A DNA stretch of 64,000 nt from Hyphomicrobiales bacterium. GTDB taxonomy: Bacteria; Pseudomonadota; Alphaproteobacteria; Rhizobiales; Rhizobiaceae. The stretch lies in the NCBI GenBank assembly GCA_900471525.1, contig UCEZ01000001.1, forward strand, positions 62,001 through 126,000, given 5' to 3'. A program made the translations under genes and the position numbers. Below are positions 52,122 through 59,949 of this stretch, piece after piece. How positions within the stretch are numbered: the stretch's first letter is position 1; each line of letters opens with the position of its first letter. The notes below the pieces were generated by a model that saw nothing but the letters and a program-made list of their open reading frames with translations, did not search any database and was not told the DNA's origin.

Positions 52122-53411
52122 ATGCTTCTGAAAAACGACACCGACACGGTCCTGCTTGACCGGCTACAGCAAGCAGCGTTCAGCTATTTCCTTGAATTCG
52201 CCAATCCGGACAATGGCCTGATTGCGGATACCTCGCTTGCGGGAGCCCCTTCGAGCATCGCGGCAACGGGATTCGGACTTTCGGTATATCCCGCGGGTGT
52301 AGAGAGAGGCTGGATGAGCAGGCAGGATGCAGCGGCAAGGACGCTGGCAACTTTGCGTTTCTTCGCCGAGAGTCCGCAGAGCCGCGACAAGGATGTGACG
52401 GGATACAAGGGGCTCTACTACCATTTTCTCGATATGAAGACCGGCCGGAGGACATGGCGCAGCGAATTGTCGCTGATTGACAGCGCGCTTCTCATCGCCG
52501 GCATGCTGACGGCGGCGGCCTATTTCAATCAGGACAACGAAATCGAGGCGGAGATAAGGTCTTGCGCGGACATGCTGTACGCGAGGGCAAACTGGGCCTG
52601 GGCGCTGGATGGCAAGGAGGCTTTGTGGCTTGGCTGGAAGCCACGAACGGGGTTTCTGCCCTATCGCTGGGAATCCTACAGCGAAGCGATCATTCTCTAT
52701 GTTCTTGCGCTGGCCTCTCCCTCTTACCCGATCGGCAAGGAGAGCTACGACGCTTTTACGCGCAAGTTCGACTGGATGACGGTGCAGGAAAGGCCGTTCC
52801 TCTATGCCGGCCCGCTCTTCATCCACCTGTTTTCACACGCCTGGATCGATTTTCGCGGCATCCGCGACCTGGTCGTTACAGAACACGATACGGATTACTT
52901 TGAAAACACCCTCCGCGCGATCGCCGTCCAGCGTGACTATGCGATCGACAATCCCGGTGGCTTTTCCGGCTACGGCGCGGATCTATGGGGGCTGACATCC
53001 TGCGACGGTCCACAGCGGTCGCGTCGCCTGCAGAACGGGCGGCGACAGGAGTTTGCCGGCTATGCCCCGCGTGGCGCGCCTCTTGGGCCGGACGACGGCA
53101 CGATTGCACCCTGGGCGCCGCTTGCCTGCCTGCCGTTCGAGCCGAACCTCGCTATGTCGGCGACGCGGCACATTCTTTCGCGCTATCCCGGCGTGATCGA
53201 AGCGGGGCGTTTCGTCGGCAGCTTCAACCCGACTGTTCCGGGCAAGAGCCCGGAGGGATGGCTCAACGACCGCAGCGTCGGCCTTGACCAGGGACTTTTG
53301 GTGATGATGATCGAGAACCATCGCAGCGGCCTGTTCTGGGAGTTGCTGCGCCAATCGCCGGTCATTCGGCGCGGCCTGAGACGAGCAGGCTTTTCGGGTG
53401 GCTGGCTTTGA
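52122..53411 (+). CDS. Glucoamylase-like family protein, candidate GH144 beta-1,2-glucanase
   Basis: About 429 residues from the ATG at 52122; TTG (52095) and GTG (52110) codons lie upstream in frame. It has the (alpha/alpha)6-barrel features of the glycoamylase-like/GH144 family: FSYFLEFANPDNGLIADTS, SLIDSALLIAGMLTAAAYF, RWESYSEAIILYVLALASP, and a late SFNPT. GH144 enzymes cleave beta-1,2-glucans, and rhizobia make cyclic beta-1,2-glucans, so that is a plausible substrate. I see no signal peptide with this start. The enzyme activity is inferred. Confidence 0.78.
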   Translation: MLLKNDTDTVLLDRLQQAAFSYFLEFANPDNGLIADTSLAGAPSSIAATGFGLSVYPAGVERGWMSRQDAAARTLATLRFFAESPQSRDKDVTGYKGLYYHFLDMKTGRRTWRSELSLIDSALLIAGMLTAAAYFNQDNEIEAEIRSCADMLYARANWAWALDGKEALWLGWKPRTGFLPYRWESYSEAIILYVLALASPSYPIGKESYDAFTRKFDWMTVQERPFLYAGPLFIHLFSHAWIDFRGIRDLVVTEHDTDYFENTLRAIAVQRDYAIDNPGGFSGYGADLWGLTSCDGPQRSRRLQNGRRQEFAGYAPRGAPLGPDDGTIAPWAPLACLPFEPNLAMSATRHILSRYPGVIEAGRFVGSFNPTVPGKSPEGWLNDRSVGLDQGLLVMMIENHRSGLFWELLRQSPVIRRGLRRAGFSGGWL

Positions 53412-53446
53412 GATAAACGGGTCGCCAGAGACAACGGGCAGCGCCT

Positions 53447-54295
53447 TTGGACGAGAACCAAGACTCCGACAGTTCGCCAGATTTGGACGGCAAAGACGTT
53501 GAAGGCGCCATCGGCTGGCAGGCGGAGCGGTTTCCGCAGGTCGCTGCCTCGCTGGGTCTTGCGACGGACGGCTTTTTGACCGTGACCAACGCGTGGCGCC
53601 GTGATGGCGGCATGATCGAGGGTTTGCTCGACTATCAGACACGCTTTGCCATTGGCATGGATGACCGCACCAAGGGCGCTCATCTCATTTCCTTTTATAG
53701 TCACCATCTGAGCATAGCCGCCGGGGCCGTCTATCTGAGGACAGGCCTGATGCCGGATCTAGGTCCGGACAGTCTGGCTATGCGGTTTGAGCCTCGTGGT
53801 GCAGCCGGTCCATCGGCGGAACCCTTTCCAACCGATGCCCGGCGTTTTCATTTCCGTTTCGGTCGTTTCTTTCATGATGTTCAGGGAACGCCGCTCTTTC
53901 ACGATGCCTTTGTCGAAAGCCTCGCTCCCGTGATTGAAACGCTGCAGGCTCGCACCGGCTTGTCGCCCGTCGCGCAATGGCGGCTTGCTGCCGATGGCAT
54001 TGCCGGGGCCTTTCTGGAGATCGGGATGGCTCTGGGCGAGGAGGAGCGGGCGATGGCTGCGGCGCTCGCCATCGTCAAGAAGAAGGGCTCGCCGCTTTCG
54101 TCTGCCGCATTGCGCTATGAGCGGATCGACGCCGTTTACGGAGGCTCCCCCGTCGAGCGCATCTTTCGCCTCCGAAGCGGCTGCTGCCTCTATTACCGGA
54201 CGGAGGGCGGCGATTTTTGCGATGTCTGCGTGCTTCTCGGTGACGAGGCACAAAAAAGCCGCCTGCGCGCCCATCTCGAACGCGCCGGCGGCTGA
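53447..54295 (+). CDS. FhuF-like siderophore-iron reductase
   Basis: About 282 residues, possibly from a TTG at 53447; a downstream start cannot be excluded. The C-terminus carries the FhuF-type [2Fe-2S] motif: a Cys-Cys pair, ten residues, then CDVC (SGCCLYYRTEGGDFCDVC). The preceding region lacks other motifs. Such proteins reduce ferric iron bound to imported siderophores in the cytoplasm. No siderophore transport genes are adjacent. It converges with cbtA. Confidence 0.8.
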   Translation: MDENQDSDSSPDLDGKDVEGAIGWQAERFPQVAASLGLATDGFLTVTNAWRRDGGMIEGLLDYQTRFAIGMDDRTKGAHLISFYSHHLSIAAGAVYLRTGLMPDLGPDSLAMRFEPRGAAGPSAEPFPTDARRFHFRFGRFFHDVQGTPLFHDAFVESLAPVIETLQARTGLSPVAQWRLAADGIAGAFLEIGMALGEEERAMAAALAIVKKKGSPLSSAALRYERIDAVYGGSPVERIFRLRSGCCLYYRTEGGDFCDVCVLLGDEAQKSRLRAHLERAGG

Positions 54296-54342
54296 AGTTG
54301 GTGGTTGCCGCGCAGAAGGCGCCCGCGCGGCGACAAAGCGCG

Positions 54343-55113
54343 TCAGGCTGATTTCAAAAATCGATCGTTCAGATAGCCTGAGATGACGCCCAGCACGATC
54401 CAGAAGGCGAGAGTTGTTGCCAGTGCGGCGACTGCGAATTCCGCACCAAGAACGGCTGGAACCGGGCTCGAAATATCGGACGGCTGCGGCGCGCCGTAGA
54501 CATGCGGCGCGGCGATCAGGACAAGGCCGATAATCTTGGCGGCGATCTCACCGCGCAGGACGACGAGATAGAGGCCCGCTACGGATAAAACGATCGTCGC
54601 GATCCACCAGATCTGCCGGTCGTGCAGATCGGCGGCCGGGAAGCCAGGCAGTTCCGGCGGCAACCCGACTGCGGGAAGAAGGTGAACGGCAAGCCAGCCG
54701 CAAGCGCCCCAGAGTGCGCCGTTGCGCAGCGTGATCGGGTAGTTGAAGACAAGGCTCGCTCCGGCAAGCAGCAGGCCGAAACCGGCACCTGCGACGAGAT
54801 TGGCAAGCAGGGTACCGGAGAACCGGCTCATGCCGAACATGATGCCGCCTTCCTCTTCGTGTTCGCCTTCGTGTGCGTAGGCAGGCGTAACCGGAGAGAG
54901 TGCCGACAAAATTTCGCCGACCACCGAGGACTGTCCAAGCGACGAGTGCTGTTGGGTCTCGGTGCCGGCCGGCTGCTCCGCAGCGGGTTCCTTGCCTTCA
55001 TATTCCTCGGCATGGAGGATCAGCGGAACCACGCGCAATTCCTGCGCCGCAGTCATGAAAATGCCCGCGATCAATCCAGCCACCAGTGCGGCCAGAAGTG
55101 TTTTTACAATCAT
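54343..55113 (-). CDS. cbtA: Cobalt transporter subunit CbtA
   Basis: 256 residues. It has five to seven hydrophobic helices, the first being TLLAALVAGLIAGIFMTAA, and an acidic, histidine-containing loop YAHEGEHEEEGG (about 79-90). It pairs with CbtB, encoded 194 bases upstream on the same strand. CbtAB is a B12-regulated cobalt uptake system proposed from comparative genomics. A cobalamin riboswitch precedes cbtB. Confidence 0.92.
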   Translation of the reverse strand: MIVKTLLAALVAGLIAGIFMTAAQELRVVPLILHAEEYEGKEPAAEQPAGTETQQHSSLGQSSVVGEILSALSPVTPAYAHEGEHEEEGGIMFGMSRFSGTLLANLVAGAGFGLLLAGASLVFNYPITLRNGALWGACGWLAVHLLPAVGLPPELPGFPAADLHDRQIWWIATIVLSVAGLYLVVLRGEIAAKIIGLVLIAAPHVYGAPQPSDISSPVPAVLGAEFAVAALATTLAFWIVLGVISGYLNDRFLKSA

Positions 55114-55307
55114 TTCAATACCCCTAATTCAAGCGGAGCAAATCTGCTTCAGTGCTCGCACGCTTGTTGTGTGTCCATTCCCCACGACAAAAGCCGCCCG
55201 ATGCGGAAGCATGGACGCACTTTGGCTTTCGCGTGGTTCCTGAAGGAAGCCCGTGATCCAGTTTGCTGATGGGCTGCGAAAAGCGCGAGGCTTTCCACAA
55301 TCTCGCA

Positions 55308-55484
55308 TCAATGGCAGGGGAAGCCGTAGGAGTGGCGAACGTCGTGCGCGGTATCGTGCAGCACGGCGGAATTCGCGAGACCGGCGCCGAAAACCAGGAA
55401 GCCGCCGATCAGAAGGGCGAGAATACCGGCAGTGATGCGGTCGTTGAGGGAAAGCGGGACGCTCGAAACTGTAGTCGTAGCCAT
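55308..55484 (-). CDS. cbtB: Cobalt transporter subunit CbtB
   Basis: 58 residues from the ATG at 55484, with GGAGG five bases upstream. One membrane helix (ITAGILALLIGGFLVFGAGLAN) is followed by the family's C-terminal histidine motif VLHDTAHDVRHSYGFPCH, which probably binds cobalt. It is directly downstream of the cobalamin riboswitch and upstream of cbtA. Confidence 0.93.
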   Translation of the reverse strand: MATTTVSSVPLSLNDRITAGILALLIGGFLVFGAGLANSAVLHDTAHDVRHSYGFPCH

Positions 55485-55519
55485 GACAACCTCCGTGATG
55501 GCGCGTGGGATTTCTCCCA

Positions 55520-55785
55520 CCAATTGGGCACCATGCCCTTCATCAACCGGCAGGTTTCCTGGCTCGCGGCGTCAGGTGCTTTCACACCAAGAAGTCCGTC
55601 TCGCCTTCCCAGGGCAGGGACCCAAGGCCCGCTGCCGCAGTGGCTTTTACCGGTGAACCGGCATGACAAACTCTGACCGCTCTACAGTCGCGGGGTCGGC
55701 CGTGATAGAGATGCCCAGAATGGGTCCACCCGTCACGTTCCCATTTACTCCCCGAAAGCGCCTCGCCCCCAGGGAACCAATTGAT
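55520..55785 (-). ncRNA. Cobalamin (B12) riboswitch controlling cbtBA
   Basis: Read on the minus strand, the region contains AAATGGGAACGTGACGGGTG, then CCCCGCGACTGTAGAGCGG, and near the 3' end the B12 box GAGCCAGGAAACCTGCCGG (55547-55566). The distal AATTGG/CCAATT ends could form the closing helix. A GTGGGAGAAATCCCAC hairpin follows next to the cbtB ribosome-binding site. Adenosylcobalamin binding should switch off cobalt uptake genes. Confidence 0.92.
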
Positions 55786-56016
55786 CCGACGATGATTATG
55801 CCGTCGCTCCATTCATGTCAATTCGGAGCTGCGACGCGCCATGCCGCATTGCCGCTGCGGTTTTCCGATGTTCGCTCGCAATTCCACTTTCAAAATTCCG
55901 TAAAAATCGCGCTAAATGCAACTGTTTGCCTTGAAATAACACCGAATGGTTGGTTGTATTGCTGAATACATTTCGCGCTGTACAAAACAATAGTTCTTTA
56001 GGAACCTTGGGGCAGA
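55786..56016. other. Intergenic region between the riboswitch and the GGDEF-EAL gene
   Basis: It must hold the divergent promoters of cbtBA and of the gene at 56017. It becomes AT-richer towards 55900-56000. I see no gene, no repeat and no convincing operator in it. Confidence 0.5.
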
Positions 56017-57828
56017 ATGGCGCCCACGCTGATGCGCGAAGAATCATTCATAGAGAAAACAATGAAAGCGGCGAGGTCGGAACAGGAATTCCAGAATATT
56101 CTTCGCCGTCTGGGGCTTGCGCTTGACGCCTCTCGGATCGGCGTTTGGGAGCACGATACGCAAAAGGACGAAGTCGTCTGGGATCTGCAGATGCACCGCC
56201 TCTACGGGACCGGCAAAGCGCAGAAGCGCGTCAAGGCCGAAGTATGGATGAAGGCGATCCATCCCGATGACCTCGAACAAGCCCAGGCCGATTTCGATGA
56301 GGCCATTGCGCGCAAGGGTGCCTATTCGTCGGAATACCGCATCATCCTGCCGAACGGCGAAATCCGATATCTCCGATCGCGCGCTGATTGTTTTGAAGAA
56401 AACGGCAATATCACCTTTATCGGTGCTGAATGGGACGTGACGGCGGATGTGCTGCTCAATCGCGAACTGCAGCGGCAGAAAGCGATCGCGGAAGCACGAG
56501 CGGTTGCTCTGGAAGCGAGTACGCGGCGGATCGAATATGCCGCCGAACACGACTACCTGACCGGACTTCCCAACCGCCGATTTTTCGACCGGCGATTGAC
56601 GGAGCTTGCCCAACATATCGGCCTTGAAAAGCTGGCGATCCTTCATATCGGCCTCGACCGGTTCAAGCAGATCAACGACACGGCCGGCCATGCCGTGGGC
56701 GATGACGTCCTGAAATCGTCTGCCAAGCGGATTGCCGCAGCTGTCCCGAGGAACTCATTCATCGCCCGCGTCAGCGGCGATGAATTCGCCGTTCTGATCG
56801 CAAATTTCGCCTCGCTGGAGGATTTGAAATCGCGCGCTGAGCGGCTAGCGCAACAGTTGAAACAATCCGTCTGGCACAATGACGAGGTGCTGCGCACCGG
56901 CGCATCGATCGGGGTTGCCGCCGCCAGCGGCCGGAATGTCGCCAATCTGCTGGCAGAATCCGACATCGCCCTGCACCGCGCCAAAAAACTCGGTCGCGGC
57001 AGGGTGGAGGTGTTTTCGGCGCAGATGAAAGCGCAACTCATCAATGAGCGGCGCGTTGGCAAGCAGTTGGCGCGAGGCTTGGAGAAGGGTGAGTTCATTC
57101 CTTATTATCAGGCTCAGGTCGATGCGCGGACCCGTCGCATCGTCGGCATGGAGGTCCTGGCGCGCTGGCGCCATCCGAAGCGGGGTTTGTTACTACCGGC
57201 CGAATTCATCGAGGTTGCCGGAAACCTCGGTATGCTTGATGACCTCGATGCCGCAATCCTGAAAGCGGCGTTGAAGGATCGGCAGGTCTGGATGCGGCGG
57301 GGCGTGCGTGTTCCGCGGATCGCGGTGAACGTATCGGGGGCGCGGCTCTCCGATCCGCTTTTGATTGATGAGCTTCAGCAGTTGGACATCGAGCCGGATA
57401 CACTGTCATTCGAATTGCTGGAAACCATCTTCCTCGATGACAGCGAGGATGGCGTGCTTTTCAATGTCGCTGGGTTGAAGGACATGGGGATCGACATCGA
57501 GATCGACGATTTTGGCTCCGGCCATGCCTCGATCATCGGGCTGATGAAGCTGAAGCCGCGACGGATGAAGATCGACCGGCAGCTGGTGATGCCTGTCACC
57601 ACGTCGCGCGAACAGAAACGCCTGCTGCGCTCGATCGTGGACATCGCCAAGGCGCTCAATATCGAAGTGATCGCCGAAGGTGTCGAGACGCTGGAACATG
57701 CAAAGCTCCTGACGCGCCTTGGCTGCGATATCCTGCAGGGCTACGCGATCGCCTATCCCGTGCCCGCCGCCGATATGCTGGCGCGGCTGACGGAAACGCA
57801 GGAACAGGAATTGGCGATGCAGTTCTAG
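56017..57828 (+). CDS. PAS-GGDEF-EAL cyclic di-GMP protein
   Basis: 603 residues. A PAS domain (about 30-150, PAS_3-like) is followed by GGDEF (about 175-335) and EAL (about 345-590). The GGDEF signature is SGDEF at 253-257, a variant that can be active or regulatory. The EAL signature is EVL at 379-381, but the other catalytic segments are present (VNVSG, ELLET, DDFGSGH, KIDRQLV, AEGVET), so phosphodiesterase activity is likely. No membrane segment is seen. GGGGCAG precedes the ATG. The net direction of c-di-GMP turnover cannot be told. Confidence 0.88.
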   Translation: MAPTLMREESFIEKTMKAARSEQEFQNILRRLGLALDASRIGVWEHDTQKDEVVWDLQMHRLYGTGKAQKRVKAEVWMKAIHPDDLEQAQADFDEAIARKGAYSSEYRIILPNGEIRYLRSRADCFEENGNITFIGAEWDVTADVLLNRELQRQKAIAEARAVALEASTRRIEYAAEHDYLTGLPNRRFFDRRLTELAQHIGLEKLAILHIGLDRFKQINDTAGHAVGDDVLKSSAKRIAAAVPRNSFIARVSGDEFAVLIANFASLEDLKSRAERLAQQLKQSVWHNDEVLRTGASIGVAAASGRNVANLLAESDIALHRAKKLGRGRVEVFSAQMKAQLINERRVGKQLARGLEKGEFIPYYQAQVDARTRRIVGMEVLARWRHPKRGLLLPAEFIEVAGNLGMLDDLDAAILKAALKDRQVWMRRGVRVPRIAVNVSGARLSDPLLIDELQQLDIEPDTLSFELLETIFLDDSEDGVLFNVAGLKDMGIDIEIDDFGSGHASIIGLMKLKPRRMKIDRQLVMPVTTSREQKRLLRSIVDIAKALNIEVIAEGVETLEHAKLLTRLGCDILQGYAIAYPVPAADMLARLTETQEQELAMQF

Positions 57829-57919
57829 AGGTTGGCAAGAACTGGACACGGTTTGTTTTTCCGCGCAATTTCCTCGCGTGCGCCGTCGCTGTGGTGGGGC
57901 AATCCAAAGGAAGATCAAC

Positions 57920-58843
57920 GTGATTCTACGCCTTTTATCAGCCGCCATTTTCAGCCTTGCGTCTTTTTCAGTGCTGCATGCCGCCGAACCATCCATGCCG
58001 GACGGGTTTGAAACGATGACCGTCAAAACCGCGGACGGAACGGACATCTTTGTTCGCCACGGTGGGTCTGGCCCGGCTGCCTTGCTTATTCACGGCTTCG
58101 GCGATATCGGCGACATGTGGGGGCCGTTGGCGGCTGTGCTGGCGAAGGATCACACCGTCATCGTTCCTGACCTGCGCGGCATGGGGCACTCCTCGCAGCC
58201 TCAGGACGGTTACGACAAGAAGACGCAGGCCGCCGACATGCGGGCGGTATTGACGGCGCTTGGCCAGGATCATGTTGTCGTCATCGGCCACGACATTGGA
58301 ACCATGGTAGCCTACGCCTATGCGGCCAGTTATCCCGATACAGTCGACAAGCTGGTGGTGATGGATGCGCCGGTGCCGGGCGTAGCGCCCTGGGACCAGA
58401 TCGTGCTTTGGCCGGCGCTCTGGCATTTCAATTTTGGCGGGCCGAATGCCGAGCGCCTTGTGGCCGGGCGGGAGCGCATCTATCTCGACCGTTTCTGGAA
58501 CGAATTTGCCGGCGATCCTGCAAAGATCGACGAGGCGACGCGGGCCTACTACACGCAATTCTATGCCAAGCCCGGCGCCATGCGGGCAGCTTTCGCGCAG
58601 TTCCTGTCGATCCACAACAGGGACGTCGAGGACAACCGCGAATTCGGCAAGATCAAGCTGACGATGCCGGTGCTGGCGATCGGCGGTGAAAAGTCCTTCG
58701 GACCGAACATGGCAATCGTCATGCGCAATGCGGCAACCAATATTCACGAGGCTGTCGTCATGGGCGCTGGTCATTGGCTGATGGAGGAAAATCCGCAAAA
58801 GACCATCGAGCTTGTCACGGAATTTCTAAAGTCGGGTGGCTGA
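57920..58843 (+). CDS. Exported alpha/beta hydrolase, epoxide hydrolase-like
   Basis: 307 residues from a GTG at 57920 (GGAAGA upstream). A signal peptide (LRLLSAAIFSLASFSVLHAA) suggests a periplasmic enzyme. The oxyanion motif is HGFGD (58-62), and the nucleophile is Asp125 in VVIGHDIGTMVAY, as in epoxide hydrolases and haloalkane dehalogenases rather than esterases. The histidine lies in MGAGHWLMEE. The substrate is unknown. It is convergent with the LysR gene, 13 bases away. Confidence 0.83.
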   Translation: MILRLLSAAIFSLASFSVLHAAEPSMPDGFETMTVKTADGTDIFVRHGGSGPAALLIHGFGDIGDMWGPLAAVLAKDHTVIVPDLRGMGHSSQPQDGYDKKTQAADMRAVLTALGQDHVVVIGHDIGTMVAYAYAASYPDTVDKLVVMDAPVPGVAPWDQIVLWPALWHFNFGGPNAERLVAGRERIYLDRFWNEFAGDPAKIDEATRAYYTQFYAKPGAMRAAFAQFLSIHNRDVEDNREFGKIKLTMPVLAIGGEKSFGPNMAIVMRNAATNIHEAVVMGAGHWLMEENPQKTIELVTEFLKSGG

Positions 58844-58856
58844 CGCTTCGGTACTG

Positions 58857-59705
58857 TTAACCTGCAAGCAGATCCTGCATGACGCTGATGATCCGGCGGT
58901 GCTGGTGTGCGTGGCGCGTACGGATGCTGGTCGCAGCGTAGACCGCCTGCGGAATGGGCGGGGCGTCCGTAACCGGAAACGCTCGTTCATGGCGCGCCAG
59001 TTCCTGAGCCGTCGTGTTCGTGACATAGGCCGCCCCGCCCAGCGTCTTCAGCAAGTCCGTGATGGCGATGTTTTGTCCTGATGCGAGCGGTGCGGACGAT
59101 AAATGCGGCAGGGCTAGGCGATGGGCTCTGTCAAAGGCTGGAGAGTAGACTGCCTGAATGTAATTTCCCGGCTGGAGTTCGGAGACGTTGCATGGCGAGC
59201 TGCTCACCAGCTTATAGGTCAGCTCGCCGATCCGTTCGTAATGCAGGTCGGGCAGGTAGTGCGGCGTGTAGAGGATGGCGAGGTCGAGGTCGCCGGCGGC
59301 GAGGTCGCGGTTCATCTGGTTGGAATAGTCCGCCTCCATATAAATCGACGTTGCCGGCAGGTCGGTGCGAATAGCGGAAAGCCAGCGGCCGGCGAAGGCT
59401 TCCGCCAGATCGTGCTGGATGCCGAGCCGCATCGAACGTTCATAGGCGCCGGCGTTTTCTACCGCCCGTGTCGCCTCGTGCCACTGGTGCTGCAAGGCCT
59501 TTGCATGATCGAGGAAACGCAGGCCGGATGCTGTCGGTGCCGTGCCACCCTTGTTGCGGGTGAAGAGCTTGCGATTGAACTGTGCCTCCAGCGCCTTGAC
59601 GCGGTGGGAAACAGTGGATTGCGTGATGTTCAGCCGGTCCGCCGTGCGATTGAAGCTGCGGGTTTCCATCAGGTCGAGGAAGGTTTCGATGAGGTCGATC
59701 TGCAT
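58857..59705 (-). CDS. LysR-family regulator divergent from the FAD-GcvT pair
   Basis: 282 residues from the ATG at 59705 with GGAG eight bases upstream. The helix-turn-helix is at about 1-60 (RSFNRTADRLNITQSTVSHRVKALEAQF), and the rest is the usual effector-binding part. It is transcribed away from the dehydrogenase genes at 59950. A T-N11-A palindrome (59861-59875) between them is a likely binding site, so it probably activates them. Confidence 0.9.
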   Translation of the reverse strand: MQIDLIETFLDLMETRSFNRTADRLNITQSTVSHRVKALEAQFNRKLFTRNKGGTAPTASGLRFLDHAKALQHQWHEATRAVENAGAYERSMRLGIQHDLAEAFAGRWLSAIRTDLPATSIYMEADYSNQMNRDLAAGDLDLAILYTPHYLPDLHYERIGELTYKLVSSSPCNVSELQPGNYIQAVYSPAFDRAHRLALPHLSSAPLASGQNIAITDLLKTLGGAAYVTNTTAQELARHERAFPVTDAPPIPQAVYAATSIRTRHAHQHRRIISVMQDLLAG

Positions 59706-59732
59706 GAAAATGTCTCCGTGTCTTCCAGGTTT

Positions 59733-59848
59733 GCCCCTCACCCTAACCCTCTCCCCGCCAGCGGGGAGAGGGGACGACGGAGTGCGCCGCTTGTCCCTTC
59801 GCCCCGTTCACGGGGAGAAGGTGGCCGACAGGCCGGATGAGGGGCGTT
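59733..59848. repeat. Rhizobial palindromic repeat pair
   Basis: A reversed unit (CCCCTCACCCTAACCCTCTC then CCCGCCAGCGGGGAGAGGGG) is followed by a forward unit (CGCCCCGTTCACGGGGAGAAGGTGG...GGATGAGGGG). It is the same family as 33648-33848. It lies in the LysR/dehydrogenase intergenic region, upstream of the palindromic operator. Confidence 0.82.
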
Positions 59849-59860
59849 CAGTTCAATCTA

Positions 59861-59875
59861 ATCGAATTCTTCGAT
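59861..59875. promoter_or_regulatory. Candidate LysR operator (T-N11-A)
   Basis: ATCGAATTCTTCGAT has perfect arms ATCGAA/TTCGAT with a 3-base centre and contains the T-N11-A pattern expected for LysR proteins. It lies 75 bases upstream of the first dehydrogenase ATG. Confidence 0.6.
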
Positions 59876-59949
59876 CAATAAAGCGAATTCTGGCCGCTTG
59901 ATGCAGGCGCGCTTCATTGCCAAAACTCGTCCCAAACAAGGGAACAGAC

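Noticed and set aside
54306-54330. GCCGCGC...GCGCGGC hairpin as terminator between the FhuF-like gene and cbtA
   Set aside because: No T run follows on either strand; it may only be a GC-rich coincidence.
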